From the NCBI GenBank assembly GCA_963205075.1, contig CAUJIU010000146.1:1-37805 (forward strand): a DNA stretch of 37,805 nucleotides, read 5' to 3'. The stretch comes from Pseudomonadota bacterium (lineage in GTDB: Bacteria; Pseudomonadota; Alphaproteobacteria; Rhodobacterales; Rhodobacteraceae). The notes beneath the pieces were generated by a model. That model was not told the DNA's origin and ran no database searches. It saw only the letters and a list, made by a program, of their open reading frames with translations. The translations under genes and the position numbers were made by a program. How positions within the stretch are numbered: the first letter of the stretch is position 1; each line of letters starts with the position of its first letter. Shown piece by piece: positions 1 to 8,797 of this stretch.

Positions 1-678
1 AATTTCTGGATCGATCTGGGGGCGCTCGATGGCGCGCTGGTCGCGGTGGACGGGGTCGATGTGCGGCCGCTGACCGGCCGCCGCTTCGAGATTGCCATGG
101 CGCAGCGGCTCGATATCGAGGTCGCCATCCCGGCCGAGGGCGGCGCGTTCCCGGTTCTGGCCCAGCGCGAGGGCGACCGGGCGCGCACCGGCATCGTGCT
201 GGCGACCGCGGGTGCGCCGGTCAGGCGGATTGCCGCCATGGCCGAAACCGAGGCCGAGCCGGTGGGACTGGATCTCGAACGGCGGCTGCGCGCCACACGG
301 GCGCTGCCTGCGGCAAAGACGGGCCGGCATACCCCGCTCGATCTGACCGGCACCATGATGGGCTATTCCTGGGGGCTGAACGGCGCGACCTTCGGCCAGC
401 ACCGCCCGCTCGACGTCACCATGGGCGAGCGGGTCGAGATCACGATGACCAACGCGACCATGATGTCCCATCCCATGCATCTGCACGGGCACAGGTTTCA
501 GGTGGTGGCGCTGGGTGCCACCCGGCTTGAGGGCGCGGTCCGCGACACGGTGCTGGTTCCGCCGATGGCAAGCGTCACCATCGCCCTTGACGCCGACAAT
601 CCCGGCGAATGGCCGCTCCACTGTCACAACCTCTATCACATGGCCGCGGGCATGATGACGGTGCTGCGCTACGCCTGA
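1..678 (+). CDS. Multicopper oxidase, C-terminal part (5' end outside window)
   Basis: The reading frame is open from base 1, so only the last 225 residues are present. They form the final cupredoxin domain of a multicopper oxidase. Copper-ligand motifs are clear: HPMHLHGH (469-492), which supplies type 1, 2 and 3 ligands, and HCHNLYHMAAGMM (from 619), with the Cys-His pair bridging the type 1 and trinuclear sites and the likely axial Met. The HCHxLYHMxxGM form resembles CopA-type copper-tolerance oxidases more than plant or fungal laccases. Such enzymes oxidise Cu(I) or phenolic substrates in the periplasm while reducing oxygen to water. The substrate cannot be told from this fragment. The gene converges on aglR, and the two stop regions overlap by 10 bp (669-678). 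Confidence 0.9.
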   Translation, partial: NFWIDLGALDGALVAVDGVDVRPLTGRRFEIAMAQRLDIEVAIPAEGGAFPVLAQREGDRARTGIVLATAGAPVRRIAAMAETEAEPVGLDLERRLRATRALPAAKTGRHTPLDLTGTMMGYSWGLNGATFGQHRPLDVTMGERVEITMTNATMMSHPMHLHGHRFQVVALGATRLEGAVRDTVLVPPMASVTIALDADNPGEWPLHCHNLYHMAAGMMTVLRYA

Positions 679-1712
679 CCTGCTGGCCAGCGCGGCGCGG
701 GGCCGGTCGACTGGCCGACGACCAGTTCGGCCTCGAGCATGACATGCTCGGGCGGGCCGTGGGGGTCGGCGATCCGGCGGATCAGGATCTCGGCCAGCCG
801 CCGGCCCGCCTCGCGCACCGATGATCTGACGGCGGTGAAGATCGGCACGTCAGTGCCGTTGCGCAGGTAGGAGAGCATATCGTCATAGGTCAGCACCGAG
901 ACGTCGCGCCCCATCTTCAGCTGCCGCTCCTCCAGCGCCCGCCGCACGCCGATGGCCGAAATCAGCGATGAGGCGACGATGGCGGTCGGCGGGTCGGGAC
1001 CGTCGAGCATCTCGGCGGCGCCGCGATGGCCGTTGGCCTCGGTCATCTCGTCGCTGCGCATCAGCGCGGGGTCGATCGCGATCCCCGCCTGGGTCAGCAT
1101 CGCCTCGTAGCCGGCACGGCGGCGGGCGGCGAATTCCTGGGTTTCCAGACCGTTGATCAGCCCGATCCGGCGATGGCCCAGATCCAGCAGGAACCGGGTC
1201 GCGCGTTCGAAGGCGCGGCGGTTGTTGACATCAAGCCAGTCGTAATCCTGCGTGACCTGCGACGAGCGCCCGTGCACCACGAAGGGCAGCCCGACCCGGT
1301 GCAGCAACGCGATCCGCGGGTCATTGAGGGTCGGGCCATGCACCACCACCCCGTCGACCGCGCCGCGCGACTTGAGGCTGCGATAGACCTCGGCCTCCTT
1401 GCTGTCCTCGGTCATGGTGATGACCATCTCGTAGCCGTTGGCGGCATAGGTCTCGCCCGCGCCGGCGATGAAATCGCCGAAGATCGGGTTGACCATCTCG
1501 TGCCTGGTCTTGATCGGGATCACGTGGCCGATGGCCAGCGCCCGCCCGGTGGCCAGCCCCTTGGCGCGGCTGTTGGGGCGGTAGTTGAACCGCTCGGCGG
1601 CATCGACCACCCGCTGCCGGGTGGCCTCGTTGACCTCCGGATAGCCGTTGAGCGCCCGGCTGATCGTTGTCTGGCTCAAGCCCAACTTTTCGGAGAGCTG
1701 CTTGAGATTCAT
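669..1712 (-). CDS. aglR: LacI-family repressor of the alpha-glucoside operon
   Basis: A 347-residue LacI/GalR regulator. The N-terminal helix-turn-helix (residues 1-20, MNLKQLSEKLGLSQTTISRA) and the hinge with YRPNSRAKGLA are typical, followed by a periplasmic-binding-protein-like effector domain. The frame extends to a TTG at 1727, but the ATG at 1712 gives the standard LacI start directly before the HTH, so I prefer it. It is divergent from aglE, the arrangement known for AglR in the agl operon of Sinorhizobium meliloti. A perfect palindrome CAAAGCGCTTTG (1882-1893) and a second AAAGCGCT copy overlapping its own 5' end (1725-1733) are probable operators, implying control of aglEFGAK and autoregulation. 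The inducer is presumably an alpha-glucoside such as maltose, trehalose or sucrose. That is inferred from context. Confidence 0.88.
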   Translation of the reverse strand: MNLKQLSEKLGLSQTTISRALNGYPEVNEATRQRVVDAAERFNYRPNSRAKGLATGRALAIGHVIPIKTRHEMVNPIFGDFIAGAGETYAANGYEMVITMTEDSKEAEVYRSLKSRGAVDGVVVHGPTLNDPRIALLHRVGLPFVVHGRSSQVTQDYDWLDVNNRRAFERATRFLLDLGHRRIGLINGLETQEFAARRRAGYEAMLTQAGIAIDPALMRSDEMTEANGHRGAAEMLDGPDPPTAIVASSLISAIGVRRALEERQLKMGRDVSVLTYDDMLSYLRNGTDVPIFTAVRSSVREAGRRLAEILIRRIADPHGPPEHVMLEAELVVGQSTGPAPRWPAGQA

Positions 1713-1724
1713 GCGATTGTCTTT

Positions 1725-1736
1725 CAAAGCGCTATC
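1725..1736. promoter_or_regulatory. Possible second LacI-type operator at the aglR start
   Basis: CAAAGCGCTATC shares the AAAGCGCT core with the perfect palindrome at 1882-1893 and lies just upstream of the aglR ATG (1712). Its centre (about 1730.5) is 157 bp from the other centre, close to 15 helical turns, which would suit a repression loop. The right half-site is degenerate. The loop is inference. Confidence 0.45.
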
Positions 1737-1881
1737 AAGTTGGAGCCAAGACTAAGGTCAGCGGCAACTCAGGTCAAAGCATTGATTCGACCAGACGGCG
1801 CAAAAGGTGTATAAGTCCCACACGCCAAAACAATGGTTTCAGTTGACAGAAGCCTCTGCTTGAGTGAGGCTCGCGGCCATC

Positions 1882-1893
1882 CAAAGCGCTTTG
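1882..1893. promoter_or_regulatory. Probable AglR operator upstream of aglE
   Basis: CAAAGCGCTTTG is a perfect 12-bp palindrome with the central CG step typical of LacI-family operators. It lies 62 bp before the aglE ATG in the aglR-aglE divergent region, where a repressor would block transcription of the transporter operon. Confidence 0.7.
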
Positions 1894-1954
1894 AAACGAT
1901 TCCCGGCGTTTTGGCTCATAGATGCGCGATCCTGCGCAATTGGGAGGAAAGCTA

Positions 1955-3220
1955 ATGAAAACCACGCTTCTTGCCAGCGCGGCCGCCGTTGCCCTGTGCA
2001 CGGCCGCCCAGGCTGAACAACTCACCGTCTTCGGGCCCTGGCTCGGTCCGGACCAGGAAAACGTCGAGGCCGTGCTGAGCGTCTTTGCCGAGCAGTCCGG
2101 CCATGACGTGCGCTATGTCGGCTCCGACAGCTTCGAGCAGCAGATCATGATCGATGCCGAGGCCGGTTCGGCCCCCAACATCGCCGTGTTCCCGCAGCCG
2201 GGCCTTGCCGCCGACATGGCCGCGCGCGGCTTCCTGACGCCGCTGCCCGAAGGCACCGCCGACTGGGTCCGCGAGAATTACGCCGCCGGTCAGTCCTGGG
2301 TCGATCTGGGCACCTATGCCGGCGCCGATGGCACCGACAATCTCTACGGCTTCTTCTACAAGGTCGATCTGAAGTCGCTGGTCTGGTACAGCCCCGAGAA
2401 CTTCGAGGATGCGGGCTATGAAGTGCCCACCACCATGGAAGAACTCAAGGCGCTGACCGACCAGATCGTCGCCGATGGCGGCACGCCCTGGTGCATCGGC
2501 CTGGGTTCGGGCGGCGCGACCGGCTGGCCGGCGACCGACTGGGTCGAGGACCTGATGCTGCGCACCCAGACCCCGGACGTCTATGACGCCTGGGTCAAGA
2601 ACGAGATCCCCTTCGACGATCCGCGCGTGGTCGCGGCCATCGAGGAATTCGGATATTTCGCGCGCAACGATGCCTATGTCGCCGGCGGTGCCGGTGCCGT
2701 GGCCACTACCGACTTCCGCGACAGCCCCAAGGGCCTGTTCTCGTCGCCGCCCCAGTGCTACATGCACCGCCAGGCGTCGTTCATCCCGGCCTTCTTCCCC
2801 GAAGGCACCGTGGTGGGCGAGGACGCGGACTTCTTCTACTTCCCGTCCTATGCGGGCATGGACCTCGGCAACCCGGTGCTTGGCGCCGGCACGCTCTGGG
2901 CCATCACCAGCCCGAACCAGGCCGCCAACGACCTGATCGCCTTCCTGGAAACCCCGGAAGCACATGAGATCTGGATGGCGCGCAAGGGCTTCCTGACCCC
3001 GCTCAAGAGCGTGAACCCCGAAGCCTTCGGTGACCCGACGCTCGAGAAGATGAACGAGATCCTTCTCAACGCCACCACCTTCCGCTTCGACGGCTCCGAC
3101 CTGATGCCGGGCGCAGTGGGTGCGGGCTCGTTCTGGACCGGCATGGTCGACTATGCCGGTGGCAAGCCCGCCGCCGAAGTGGCGGCCGAGATCCAGGCCT
3201 CCTGGGACGCGATCAAGTAG
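1955..3220 (+). CDS. aglE: Alpha-glucoside ABC transporter, substrate-binding protein
   Basis: A 421-residue family 1 solute-binding protein. It starts with a Sec signal peptide (MKTTLLASAAAVALCTAAQAEQ region, cleavage expected after AQA), so the mature protein is periplasmic. The body matches AglE of rhizobia and Rhodobacterales, with the opening LTVFGPWLGPDQENVEAVLSVF and a C-terminal FWTGMVDYAGGKPAAEV segment. The frame opens at 1922, but the ATG at 1955 follows a strong ribosome-binding site (GGAGGAAA, 1943-1950) and begins the signal peptide, so it is chosen. It is the first gene of aglEFGAK and would deliver alpha-glucosides to the AglF/AglG permease. A perfect stem-loop follows the stop codon, before aglF. 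Confidence 0.93.
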   Translation: MKTTLLASAAAVALCTAAQAEQLTVFGPWLGPDQENVEAVLSVFAEQSGHDVRYVGSDSFEQQIMIDAEAGSAPNIAVFPQPGLAADMAARGFLTPLPEGTADWVRENYAAGQSWVDLGTYAGADGTDNLYGFFYKVDLKSLVWYSPENFEDAGYEVPTTMEELKALTDQIVADGGTPWCIGLGSGGATGWPATDWVEDLMLRTQTPDVYDAWVKNEIPFDDPRVVAAIEEFGYFARNDAYVAGGAGAVATTDFRDSPKGLFSSPPQCYMHRQASFIPAFFPEGTVVGEDADFFYFPSYAGMDLGNPVLGAGTLWAITSPNQAANDLIAFLETPEAHEIWMARKGFLTPLKSVNPEAFGDPTLEKMNEILLNATTFRFDGSDLMPGAVGAGSFWTGMVDYAGGKPAAEVAAEIQASWDAIK

Positions 3221-3238
3221 ATCGCCCTGACAAGACCA

Positions 3239-3264
3239 GAGCGCCCCGGTTCGCCGGGGCGCTC
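3239..3264 (+). repeat. Perfect stem-loop between aglE and aglF
   Basis: An 11-bp perfect stem (GAGCGCCCCGG, 3239-3249, with CCGGGGCGCTC, 3254-3264) is closed by a TTCG tetraloop. No T-tract follows, so it is unlikely to be a full intrinsic terminator. It fits an mRNA-stabilising or partial-termination hairpin that raises binding-protein yield over the downstream permease, as at malE-malF. Confidence 0.75.
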
Positions 3265-3313
3265 ATCCCTGCTGCCCGTTTCCTGCATCCAGACCGTTTA
3301 GGGAGTGACCGCC

Positions 3314-4555
3314 GTGAATCCAGCATTACAGGGCCTGATCACGATCATCGTCGGTGTCGGCGGATGCGTGGGCTACTTCTATTTCTCCAATGTTTTCATC
3401 GACAAGGTGCTGTTCCCGGCCAAGGGGCCCCATGCGGGGCGCAACATCAACCGCGCCAACATGATCCGGCCCTGGCTGTTTCTGGCCCCGGCCCTGATCG
3501 CGCTGGGCCTCTATCTTGCCTATCCCGTGGTCGAGACGCTGCGCCAGTCGCTGAGCGAGCGGATCCCCGGCGGCGGCTACCGGTTTGCCGGGCTCGACAA
3601 CTACCGCCAGATGCTGAACGACGGCCGCTTCTGGGAGGCGATGCGCAACAACATGGTCTGGCTGGTCGTGGTGCCGGCCGCCTCGACCGCCATCGGGCTG
3701 CTGGTCGCCCAACTGACCGACCGCATCCGCTGGGGCAGCGTTGCCAAGTCGCTGATCTTCATGCCGATGGCCATTTCCTTTGTCGGCGCGGCGGTGATCT
3801 TCAAGCTGATCTACGACACTCGCCCGGTCGAGCAGGACCAGATCGGCATCCTCAACGCGCTCTGGCTGCAGTTTGACGGCGGCATCGGCTCGGTCCTGAT
3901 GCTGCGCGCGCTGCCGGCGCTGATCTTCGCGGCCTTCGCGGCCATGGTCGGCTATGCGGTCTGGATCGTGCTGCGCCCGGTCATCCGCAACAGCCGCTCG
4001 CGCGGCGGGCCGGTGGCGATCGTGTTGCGCCTGCTGGCCTCGGTGATCGGGGTCTGGCTGATGGTGCTGGCGCTGATCTCGGTCGCCGACATATTCGGCG
4101 CCGACCTGACCTATGGCACTCCGCAGACCTGGCTGACCATTCCGTTCTGGAACAACTTCTTCCTGATGGTGGTGCTGATCTGGATCCAGACCGGCTTTGC
4201 CATGGTGATCCTGTCAGCCGCCCTGCGCGGCATTCCGGAGGAAACCATCGAGGCGGCCATCGTCGATGGCGCCAACCCGTTTCAGGTGTTCTTCCAGATC
4301 AAAGTGCCGCAGATCGCCGGCACCATCGTCGTGGTCTGGACCACGATCACGCTGGTGGTGCTCAAGGTCTTCGACATCGTCTTCGCCATGACCAACGGCC
4401 AGTGGGAAACGCAGGTGCTGGCCAACTACATGTATGACAAGCTGTTCCGCGCCAATGACTGGGGCGTGGGCTCGGCGGCGGCCATGGTCATCATGCTGCT
4501 GGTCTCGCCGATCCTGGTCTGGAACGTCTACAACGCGCGCAAGGAGATGCGGTAA
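3314..4555 (+). CDS. aglF: Alpha-glucoside ABC transporter, permease 1
   Basis: A 413-residue inner-membrane permease of the MalF class, carrying the EAA loop (EAAIVDGANPFQVFFQIKVP) that docks the ATPase. The N-terminus has the extra hydrophobic segment typical of AglF (GLITIIVGVGGCVGYFYFS) before the usual transmembrane bundle. Length and order match AglF of the agl operon. GTG codons exist at 3305 and 3314. The AGGGAG at 3300-3305 is correctly spaced for 3314 and overlaps 3305, so 3314 is chosen. The stop TAA overlaps the aglG ATG by one base (TAATG), implying translational coupling. Confidence 0.9.
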   Translation: MNPALQGLITIIVGVGGCVGYFYFSNVFIDKVLFPAKGPHAGRNINRANMIRPWLFLAPALIALGLYLAYPVVETLRQSLSERIPGGGYRFAGLDNYRQMLNDGRFWEAMRNNMVWLVVVPAASTAIGLLVAQLTDRIRWGSVAKSLIFMPMAISFVGAAVIFKLIYDTRPVEQDQIGILNALWLQFDGGIGSVLMLRALPALIFAAFAAMVGYAVWIVLRPVIRNSRSRGGPVAIVLRLLASVIGVWLMVLALISVADIFGADLTYGTPQTWLTIPFWNNFFLMVVLIWIQTGFAMVILSAALRGIPEETIEAAIVDGANPFQVFFQIKVPQIAGTIVVVWTTITLVVLKVFDIVFAMTNGQWETQVLANYMYDKLFRANDWGVGSAAAMVIMLLVSPILVWNVYNARKEMR

Positions 4556-5709
4556 TGGACAACATCGCCGGCAGCAAACCTGCCCTGACCTGGGCCGTGC
4601 ATCTCTCGGTTCTGGCGCTCGTGCTCTTGTGGCTGTTCCCGACCGTCGGCCTGTTCGTGTCGTCGTTCCGCACCGCCGACCAGATCTCGACCTCGGGCTG
4701 GTGGAAATCGATGTTTCCGTCCGAGCAGAACCTGACCCTGCGCACCGCCGACCCCGATGACGAGGGCGCGCAGGTGCTGCGCGACGGGGTCTATGTGGTC
4801 GAGGGCAACCTGTTCGGCACCGCCGGATCAACCGAGATCTCGGTCTGGGGCGTGTCCTCGCAGGACATCTCGGCCCATCAGGCCGGCGACACCATCACCA
4901 TGGACGATGGCGAGACCATGACCGTCCAGGCCAATGGCGACTATGTCTGGACCTCGCCCAGCGAGCTGACCGGGCGCGGCCAGCGCGCCTTTGTCACCGC
5001 CGTGGCGCCGCCGGTGTTCACGTTGAATAATTACAAGTTCATGCTGTTTGACGCCAAGAATGTCGAAGGCATGTCCAAGGCGTTCTTCAACACCCTGACC
5101 GTCACCATTCCGGCCACCATCATTCCCATCGTCATTGCAGCTTTCGCCGCTTATGCCTTGGCGTGGATGGATTTTCCGGGCCGGGCGCTGCTGATTGCCG
5201 CCGTGGTGGGCCTTTTGGTCGTGCCGCTGCAACTGGCGCTGATCCCGCTTCTCAAGCTGCACCTCAATATCGGAATAGGTAAAGGCTATCTCGGCGTCTG
5301 GCTGGCGCATACCGGCTTCGGGCTGCCTTTGGCGATCTACCTGTTGCGCAACTACATGGTCGGATTGCCGCGCGACATCATCGAGAATGCCAAGGTCGAC
5401 GGCGCCACCGATTTCCAGATCTTCACCAAGATCATCCTGCCGCTGAGTTTCCCGGCACTGGCCTCGTTTGCCATCTTCCAGTTCCTGTGGACCTGGAATG
5501 ACCTGCTGGTGGCCATGGTGTTCCTGATCGACGCCACCGGCGAGACCACGGTGATGACCAAGCACATCGTCGAGCTGCTCGGCACCCGCGGCGGCAACTG
5601 GGAAATCCTCGCCACCGCCGCCTTCGTCTCGATCGCGGTGCCGCTGGTGGTGTTCTTCGCCATGCAGAAATACCTGGTGCGGGGCCTTCTCGCCGGGTCC
5701 GTGAAATAG
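4555..5709 (+). CDS. aglG: Alpha-glucoside ABC transporter, permease 2
   Basis: A 384-residue permease of the MalG class with a C-terminal EAA-type loop (ENAKVDGATDFQIFTKIILP) and transmembrane helices at the N-terminus and over the last 200 residues. Between the first helix and the rest lies a soluble insertion of roughly 110 residues (about 45-155, from STSGWWKSMFPSEQN to the AVAPPVFTLNNYKFML stretch), predicted to be periplasmic. A loop like this is characteristic of AglG rather than of ordinary MalG and may contact AglE. It would pair with AglF, two copies of AglK and AglE. The start codon overlaps the aglF stop. Confidence 0.9.
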   Translation: MDNIAGSKPALTWAVHLSVLALVLLWLFPTVGLFVSSFRTADQISTSGWWKSMFPSEQNLTLRTADPDDEGAQVLRDGVYVVEGNLFGTAGSTEISVWGVSSQDISAHQAGDTITMDDGETMTVQANGDYVWTSPSELTGRGQRAFVTAVAPPVFTLNNYKFMLFDAKNVEGMSKAFFNTLTVTIPATIIPIVIAAFAAYALAWMDFPGRALLIAAVVGLLVVPLQLALIPLLKLHLNIGIGKGYLGVWLAHTGFGLPLAIYLLRNYMVGLPRDIIENAKVDGATDFQIFTKIILPLSFPALASFAIFQFLWTWNDLLVAMVFLIDATGETTVMTKHIVELLGTRGGNWEILATAAFVSIAVPLVVFFAMQKYLVRGLLAGSVK

Positions 5710-5723
5710 GAAGCCTTCAGACC

Positions 5724-7388
5724 ATGACCGCCGCAGCCGCCCGCACCCCCATCGAGAACGCCGCCCCCGACCGGGACTGGTGGCGTGGTGCGGTGATCTA
5801 CCAGATCTATCCGCGCAGCTTTCAGGACAGCAACGGCGACGGCGTGGGCGACCTTGCCGGCATCGTCCAGCGCCTGCCCTATATCGCCTCGCTCGGCGTC
5901 GGCGCGATCTGGATCTCGCCCTTCTTCACCTCGCCGATGAAGGATTTCGGCTATGACGTGAGCGATTATCGCAGCGTCGATCCGATGTTCGGCACGCTCG
6001 CCGATTTCGACGCGGTGGTGCAGACGGCTCACAAGCTGGGCCTGCGGGTGATGATCGACCTGGTACTGAGCCATACCAGCGACCAGCACCCCTGGTTCCG
6101 GGAAAGCCGCAAGTCGCGCGAAGGCGCGCGGTCAGACTGGTATGTCTGGGCCGACCCCAAGCCCGACGGCACCCCGCCCAACAACTGGCTGTCGATCTTT
6201 GGCGGATCGGCCTGGCAATGGGATGCCCGGCGCGAGCAGTATTACCTGCACAACTTCCTGACCTCCCAGCCAGATCTCAACTTCCACGAGCCGCAGGTGC
6301 AGGAGGCGCTTCTGGACGTGGCGCAGTTCTGGCTGCAGCGCGGGGTCGACGGCTTCCGGCTCGACACCATCAATTTCTACGTGCACGACAAGGAGTTGCG
6401 CGACAATCCTCCCCTGGCGCCAGAGCTGCGCAACGCCTCGATCGCGCCCAGCGTCAACCCCTACAACCACCAGCATCATCTCTACGACAAGAACCGCCCC
6501 GAAAACCTCGATTTCCTGCGCCGCCTGCGCGCGCTGATGGACCCGTTCGGCGCCGCCGCCGTGGGCGAGGTGGGCGATGCCCAGCACGGGCTCGAGATCA
6601 TGGGCCAGTACACGGCCGGCGATGACCTCATGCAGATGTGCTACAGCTTCGAGTTCCTCAGCGCCGAAAAGCCGACCGCCGCCCGCATCATCGAGGTGCT
6701 GCACCGGGTTGACGAGGTGGCCGCCGATGGCTGGGTCTGCTGGGCGTTTTCCAACCATGACGTGGTGCGCCATGCCACGCGCTGGAGCCTTTCGCCCGCC
6801 GCCCAGCGCATGTTCGCCACGCTGATCATGTGCCTGCGCGGGTCGGTCTGCCTCTATCAGGGCGAGGAGCTGGGCCTGCCCGAGGCGGACCTTGCCTTCG
6901 AGGACCTGCGCGACCCCTACGGGATCGAGTTCTGGCCCGAGTTCAAGGGCCGCGACGGCTGCCGCACCCCGATGGTCTGGGAGCCGTCCAATGCCAGCGG
7001 CGGTTTCAGCAGCGGCGCGAAAAGCTGGCTGCCGGTCGCCACGGAACACCTCAAGCTGTCAGTGGCGGCGCAGGAGGCCGATCCGCAGGCGCTGCTGCAC
7101 CATTATCGCCGGGCGCTCGCCTTCCGCGCCGCCCATCCGGCCCTGGCGATTGGCGCGCATGGCGATCTGGCGGCCGAGGGCAACGTGGTCAGCTTCACCC
7201 GCAGCCTGGGCGAGCAGACGCTGACTTGCGTGTTCAACGTGGGCGACCAACCGGCCGCATATACGGTGCCGGAGGGTCAGTGGACCACCATCGGCACCGA
7301 GCTTGGCGGCGCTCCGGCGCCCGAGGGCTCCAGACTGCATCTGCAACCCTGGCAACCGTGGCTGGCGCTCAAGCGCCGCCCGACCTGA
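5724..7388 (+). CDS. aglA: Alpha-glucosidase, GH13
   Basis: A 554-residue glycoside hydrolase of family GH13, without a signal peptide, so it acts in the cytoplasm on imported alpha-glucosides. All four conserved regions are visible: DLVLSHTSDQHPW (region I), GFRLDTINF with the nucleophile Asp about 214 (II), AVGEV with the acid/base Glu about 282 (III) and FSNHDVVR with Asp about 346 (IV). DSNGDGVGDL near residue 35 is the usual calcium-loop motif of oligo-1,6-glucosidase-like enzymes. It releases glucose from maltose, sucrose, trehalulose or similar sugars. The exact specificity cannot be read from sequence. It sits 14 bp after aglG in the operon. Confidence 0.93.
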   Translation: MTAAAARTPIENAAPDRDWWRGAVIYQIYPRSFQDSNGDGVGDLAGIVQRLPYIASLGVGAIWISPFFTSPMKDFGYDVSDYRSVDPMFGTLADFDAVVQTAHKLGLRVMIDLVLSHTSDQHPWFRESRKSREGARSDWYVWADPKPDGTPPNNWLSIFGGSAWQWDARREQYYLHNFLTSQPDLNFHEPQVQEALLDVAQFWLQRGVDGFRLDTINFYVHDKELRDNPPLAPELRNASIAPSVNPYNHQHHLYDKNRPENLDFLRRLRALMDPFGAAAVGEVGDAQHGLEIMGQYTAGDDLMQMCYSFEFLSAEKPTAARIIEVLHRVDEVAADGWVCWAFSNHDVVRHATRWSLSPAAQRMFATLIMCLRGSVCLYQGEELGLPEADLAFEDLRDPYGIEFWPEFKGRDGCRTPMVWEPSNASGGFSSGAKSWLPVATEHLKLSVAAQEADPQALLHHYRRALAFRAAHPALAIGAHGDLAAEGNVVSFTRSLGEQTLTCVFNVGDQPAAYTVPEGQWTTIGTELGGAPAPEGSRLHLQPWQPWLALKRRPT

Positions 7389-7412
7389 ACAAGACGACGA
7401 AGGGACGACACC

Positions 7413-8504
7413 ATGGCTGACCTGAAACTCACCAATATCGGCAAGCGCTACGGCGGCTCGGTCGACGTGCTCAAGGGCATCAACCTCGAGATCAAGACCG
7501 GCGAGCTGATCGTGTTTGTCGGCCCCTCGGGCTGCGGCAAGTCCACGCTGTTGCGGATGATCGCCGGGCTGGAGAAGATCAGCGAGGGCGAGTTGCAGAT
7601 CGACGGCCAGGTGGTCAATGACGTGCCGCCGGCCCAGCGCGGCATCGCCATGGTGTTCCAGTCCTACGCGCTTTATCCGCACATGACGGTGCGCGACAAC
7701 ATGTCCTTCGCGCTGCGGCTCGCCCACAAGAGCCAGGCCGAGATCGACGCGGCGGTCAACAAGGCCGCCAAGGTGCTGCAGCTTGACGACTACCTCGACC
7801 GGCTGCCCAAGGCGCTGTCGGGCGGCCAGCGGCAGCGGGTGGCCATCGGCCGCTCGATCGTGCGCGACCCCAAGGTCTACCTCTTTGACGAGCCGCTTTC
7901 GAATCTCGACGCGGCCCTGCGCGTGGCGACCCGGATCGAGATCGCGCAGCTCAAGGAATCGATGCCGCAGAGCACCATGGTCTATGTCACCCATGACCAG
8001 GTCGAGGCGATGACGCTGGCCACCCGCATCGTGGTGCTGGCCAACAAGGGCATCGCCCAGGTCGGCACGCCGCTGGAGCTGTATGAACGCCCGCGCAACG
8101 AATTCGTGGCCCAGTTCATCGGCTCGCCCTCGATGAACCTGCTGCCCGGCCAGATCACCGGCACCGGCGCCCAGACCGAAGTGACGCTGACCACCGGATC
8201 GAAGGTGCTCTCATCCGTGCCGAGCAAGGTCGCCGACAAGGGGATGACGGTCAATGTCGGCATCCGCCCCGAGGACATGCAGATCGCCTCTGGCGCCGGC
8301 TATGCCTTTGAAGGCAAAGTGAATATCGTCGAGGCCCTGGGCGAGGTGACCTTGCTGTATTTCGACAAGATCGGCGGGGCGGATGCGGTGATCGGCAAGC
8401 TGCCCGGCATCCATACCGACCTGCGCGGCAAGACCGTGCGCATGGCGGCCGATCCCGACAAGGTCCAGATCTTTCACGAGGGTCAGTCCTTCTGGTATCG
8501 GTAG
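7413..8504 (+). CDS. aglK: Alpha-glucoside ABC transporter, ATP-binding protein
   Basis: A 363-residue ATPase of the MalK/UgpC class. It shows Walker A (GPSGCGKS, about 37-44), the Q-loop (VFQSYALYP), signature LSGGQRQRV (about 135), Walker B (VYLFDE, about 155-160), the D-loop SNLDAALR and the switch His (YVTHDQ). A C-terminal MOP/TOBE regulatory domain follows (GIRPEDMQ region). It would form the homodimer that energises AglFG. It is the last gene of the agl operon. No clear U-tract terminator follows. Confidence 0.93.
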   Translation: MADLKLTNIGKRYGGSVDVLKGINLEIKTGELIVFVGPSGCGKSTLLRMIAGLEKISEGELQIDGQVVNDVPPAQRGIAMVFQSYALYPHMTVRDNMSFALRLAHKSQAEIDAAVNKAAKVLQLDDYLDRLPKALSGGQRQRVAIGRSIVRDPKVYLFDEPLSNLDAALRVATRIEIAQLKESMPQSTMVYVTHDQVEAMTLATRIVVLANKGIAQVGTPLELYERPRNEFVAQFIGSPSMNLLPGQITGTGAQTEVTLTTGSKVLSSVPSKVADKGMTVNVGIRPEDMQIASGAGYAFEGKVNIVEALGEVTLLYFDKIGGADAVIGKLPGIHTDLRGKTVRMAADPDKVQIFHEGQSFWYR

Positions 8505-8797
8505 CGCAGCGGCCTGCCCCCCCCGGATAGCCATTGCCGAACCGAACCGCCGCTCCACCCTGCCGCACCGGGCGGTCACGTCGCCTTGTGGCGGGCCGAT
8601 CGGCGCCGCAAGGCCGACATGAGACAGAGTGTCGCAGCACCCCGGCAGGCATACTTTCGCCCATAGCGCAAGTCTTGATATCATTCACCTTTAAGTGATC
8701 GTGGTCACAGACGCATGAGAGTCTGAACGCGGTCTGTCGGCCAGTGGAGCCTTGCAGGGCGTCGTTCGTCAACCTGTCTGCAAGGAGACGTCTGCAC
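8505..8797. other. Intergenic region between aglK and the respiratory cassette
   Basis: This 293-bp gap holds no coding frame with support. It contains a CRP/FNR-like inverted repeat (8694-8709), a small GACA-GAG-TGTC inverted repeat (8623-8633) and the CGCCCATAGCG sequence (8658-8668), which recurs before the hemerythrin gene (15088-15098). The promoter of the respiratory cassette should lie here. No convincing sigma-54 or sigma-70 core was identified. Confidence 0.6.
8694..8709. promoter_or_regulatory. CRP/FNR-family-like site upstream of the respiratory cassette
   Basis: AGTGATCGTGGTCACA matches the CRP pattern TGTGA-N6-TCACA at nine of ten positions. It also resembles DNR/NNR-type TTGATC-N2-GGTCAA sites except at the outer bases. 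Its centre is about 97 bp before the first start codon. Binding by a nitric-oxide- or oxygen-responsive CRP/FNR protein is a guess from the site and the genes downstream. Confidence 0.4.

Noticed and set aside
1843-1848. TTGACA as a -35 box for aglE
   Set aside because: No acceptable -10 element lies 16-18 bp downstream, so a promoter call is not supported by sequence alone.
8623-8633. GACA-GAG-TGTC inverted repeat as an NO-regulator site
   Set aside because: It does not match the NorR pattern (GTCA-N3-TGAC) or a known NsrR site and is short enough to be chance.
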